From Confluentibacter sediminis (GTDB lineage Bacteria; Bacteroidota; Bacteroidia; Flavobacteriales; Flavobacteriaceae): DNA of 64,000 bases. Where the stretch lies: contig NZ_QKPO01000006.1 of assembly GCF_003258355.1 (NCBI RefSeq), forward strand, positions 124,001 through 188,000, given 5' to 3'. The position numbers and the translations under genes were made by a program. The notes beneath the pieces are model-generated. The model saw nothing but the letters and a program-made list of their open reading frames with translations. It did no database searches and was not told the DNA's origin. Position 1 is the first letter of the stretch, and every line of letters starts with the position of its first letter. Shown here piece after piece: positions 62,097 to 64,000 of the stretch.

Positions 62097-62119
62097 CATT
62101 TTAAAATTAAAACTAAAAT

Positions 62120-63898
62120 ATGACTGAGAATTCTACCGACCAATATTTTAAGAATAATGTTCTAGGGCATCCTGCTGGATTATTTGTATTATTTTTTACA
62201 GAAATGTGGGAGCGCTTCTCGTTTTATGGAATGCGAGTTCTATTGGTTAATTTTTTGACTTTTACGGTTATAGGTTCTAATCCGGGTTGGGGTTGGTCTG
62301 CTGAAAATGCAGGGGCTTTATTTGGTACCTATGCCATGTTACTTTATATTACTCCAATAATAGGTGGGATTATAGCTGATAAGATTACAGGATATCGTTG
62401 GGCAGTTGTTATAGGGTCTTTGATTATGGCTTCTGGACATGCCTGTATGGCGATAGAAACAGAGTTTACTTTGTATTTGGGCTTAGGTTTACTAGTTATT
62501 GGTACAGGTTTTTTTAAGCCAAATATTACGTCGATAATTTCGGAAATGTATAAACATAATGAAGAAAAAAAGGATGGAGCTTATACCATTTTTTATATGG
62601 GAGTTAATGCAGGAGCTTTTTTTGGTATGATGCTTTGTGGATATTTAGCAGAAAAAATAGGTTGGTCATATGGTTTTGGCTTAGCTGGAATATTTATGCT
62701 TTTAGGAACCTTACAATTTTGGCTGTCCGGTAATTTATTTGGCGATATAGGGAAAAAACCGGCTAAGATTCATGAAATGGAAGACTTGCAGGATGCTGAT
62801 AATAGTATGGCGGAAATCACCCAAGATAAAGAAATAGAAAAGCAAAATCCATTTACAACTTTGGACAAAATATTGATAGGTGTTTCTTCAATCATAGGCT
62901 TAGAATATGCCATTAATGATCCCATGTCTAAAATTGCAGGCATTGATATGTTTTCCTATTTCCAAATAGGGCAATTTGAAGGGCAATATGTTGCTGTGCT
63001 AGTGGCGTTAGGATTGTTTTTGTTTTTAGTTATAAGTAGAATTTTAAGATACACAGCGATTGTTCGTGATAGAATGCTTGCTTTTATAATTTTTGCTTTT
63101 TTTACAGTGTTTTTTTGGTTGTCTTTTGAACAGGGAGCCTCGTCTTTAGTCTTGTTTGCTAGAGATAATGTAGATCGTGTATTAACAGGTGAATCCGCTC
63201 TTATTTTTAATATCGTAAATGCTTTATTGACCGTTATTCCATTATTGATAATTACTTATGTTTTATATGATTTATGGCGTAAGACCTTTAAAATAATACC
63301 GTACTCTAACATTGTTTTGGCTATTTGTTTTTTATGCATGTGGGGAATTGTAGTGTGGATGCTGAATAGAGAGTTTTCTGCAGATGTTTCAGAAATAACG
63401 GTGTCTTGGTTTAGTATTCTTAATTCTTTTTTCATCATTGTATTTGCGTCATTTTTTTCTAAATGGTTTGAAAGTAAATACAATCCATCAGCGGCAGCTA
63501 AATATGCACTAGGCTTAATCATTATGGCTATAGGTTTTGGCTTATTAGCATTTGGGGCGTATGGAGTTCATGAAGGAGTAAAAGTTAGTATGATATGGCT
63601 CATATTGGCTTACTTATTCCATACACTTGGAGAATTGTGCTTATCTCCTGTTGGTCTATCATATGTTAGCAAACTAGTGCCTGCAAGAATGATCGCCTTA
63701 ATGTTTGGTATGTGGTATTTAGCTATTGCTATAGGAAATAAGTTGGCAGCGGTATTAGGTGGGCAAATTGAAAATATAACCAAGCAGTATAGTCTATCGA
63801 CTTTTTTCCTTATTTTTACTATCGTTCCAATTACAGCAGGATTAGTGATTTTTGCCTTAAATCCAATGCTTAAAAAACTCATGCATGGTGTTCGTTAA
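62120..63898 (+). CDS. POT-family proton-coupled peptide transporter (second copy)
   Basis: This 592-aa protein is a paralogue of the preceding gene with the same FFTEMWERFSFYGMRVLLVN motif, FYMGVNAGAFFGMM and FWLSFEQGASSLVLFARDN. It is about 75 residues longer, mainly because of a charged cytoplasmic insert (about 215-250, KIHEMEDLQDADNSMAEITQ) and a larger loop after it. The pair probably arose by tandem duplication followed by divergence and may differ in substrate range. The 23-base gap suggests one transcript. Confidence 0.95.
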   Translation: MTENSTDQYFKNNVLGHPAGLFVLFFTEMWERFSFYGMRVLLVNFLTFTVIGSNPGWGWSAENAGALFGTYAMLLYITPIIGGIIADKITGYRWAVVIGSLIMASGHACMAIETEFTLYLGLGLLVIGTGFFKPNITSIISEMYKHNEEKKDGAYTIFYMGVNAGAFFGMMLCGYLAEKIGWSYGFGLAGIFMLLGTLQFWLSGNLFGDIGKKPAKIHEMEDLQDADNSMAEITQDKEIEKQNPFTTLDKILIGVSSIIGLEYAINDPMSKIAGIDMFSYFQIGQFEGQYVAVLVALGLFLFLVISRILRYTAIVRDRMLAFIIFAFFTVFFWLSFEQGASSLVLFARDNVDRVLTGESALIFNIVNALLTVIPLLIITYVLYDLWRKTFKIIPYSNIVLAICFLCMWGIVVWMLNREFSADVSEITVSWFSILNSFFIIVFASFFSKWFESKYNPSAAAKYALGLIIMAIGFGLLAFGAYGVHEGVKVSMIWLILAYLFHTLGELCLSPVGLSYVSKLVPARMIALMFGMWYLAIAIGNKLAAVLGGQIENITKQYSLSTFFLIFTIVPITAGLVIFALNPMLKKLMHGVR

Positions 63899-63986
63899 TC
63901 GAAAAAATAGTTAAAATATAATCAAAAAAGCCCATAATAGGAGTGGATTTTGTAATTTCGGAACAAATATTGCAACTAAGACTAGT

Positions 63987-64000
63987 ATGAAATATATAAA
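63987..64000 (+). CDS. Possible start of the next gene, cut by the window edge
   Basis: An ATG followed by AAA TAT ATA (M-K-Y-I) begins 88 bases after the POT gene stop and runs off the edge. The lysine after the start and hydrophobic codons that follow are compatible with a signal peptide, but only four codons are visible. Confidence 0.3.

Overview
The window is AT-rich DNA from a member of the Bacteroidota, most likely a marine-type Flavobacteriaceae. Supporting signs are a type IX secretion (T9SS) C-terminal sorting domain, sigma-ABfr-type promoters (TTG / TAnnTTTG), a class II HMG-CoA reductase next to a GYDIA-type GHMP kinase, two POT peptide transporters, and the coaX - outer-membrane protein - TPR - lptC - CNNM - ppiD gene order. 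No insertion sequence, CRISPR array or rRNA was seen. There is one tRNA.

Region 1 (1-15.9 kb, + strand) is an exopolysaccharide or capsule locus. It holds a truncated gene tail, one GT32 and two GT2 transferases, UDP-glucose dehydrogenase, six GT4-type transferases including a WcaI relative, a Wzy/ligase-like membrane protein, three hexapeptide acetyltransferases and a VanZ-like protein. Region 2 (16.3-23.4 kb, - strand) has a three-gene secreted-protein unit (T9SS-sorted protein, tail-fibre-like N-domain protein, FnIII/beta-helix protein) and the GDP-L-fucose pair gmd and fcl. Region 3 (24.0-27.6 kb, + strand) has a Wzx-like flippase, a large hexapeptide protein and a DUF2264 protein. Together these suggest a fucose- and glucuronate-containing, acetylated surface polysaccharide. 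The initiating phosphoglycosyltransferase and the Wza/Wzc export parts are not in the window.

Region 4 (27.8-47.7 kb, all - strand) is a biosynthetic gene cluster and the most novel part. In transcription order it encodes an A-T-KS-AT-ACP-ACP hybrid synthase, a C-A-T-TE NRPS, an Sfp-type PPTase, a 943-aa phosphoribosyltransferase / kinase-like / HAD fusion, a polytopic membrane protein, a UbiA-type polyprenyl-phosphate phosphoribosyltransferase, a HAD phosphatase, and a 908-aa adenylation / carrier / membrane acyltransferase (AT3) fusion. Both NRPS adenylation domains read as the glycine-type code DILQLGMIWK. The cluster appears to combine a short glycine-malonate-glycine assembly line with two separate phosphoribosyl-transfer plus HAD-phosphatase couples and a lipid-linked pentose route. 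I know of no described system with this combination.

Region 5 (48.5-49.8 kb, - strand) is the remnant of a dedicated exosortase locus. A small protein with a PID/PEP-CTERM-like tail is intact. The exosortase behind it is broken by two frame changes and a stop, and the membrane protein behind that is frameshifted.

Region 6 (50-64 kb) is conserved chromosome, starting at tRNA-Phe(GAA): coaX, an outer-membrane protein, a TPR protein, lptC, a small membrane protein, a CNNM/CorC protein and ppiD on +; the GHMP kinase and HMG-CoA reductase on -; and two POT transporters on +.
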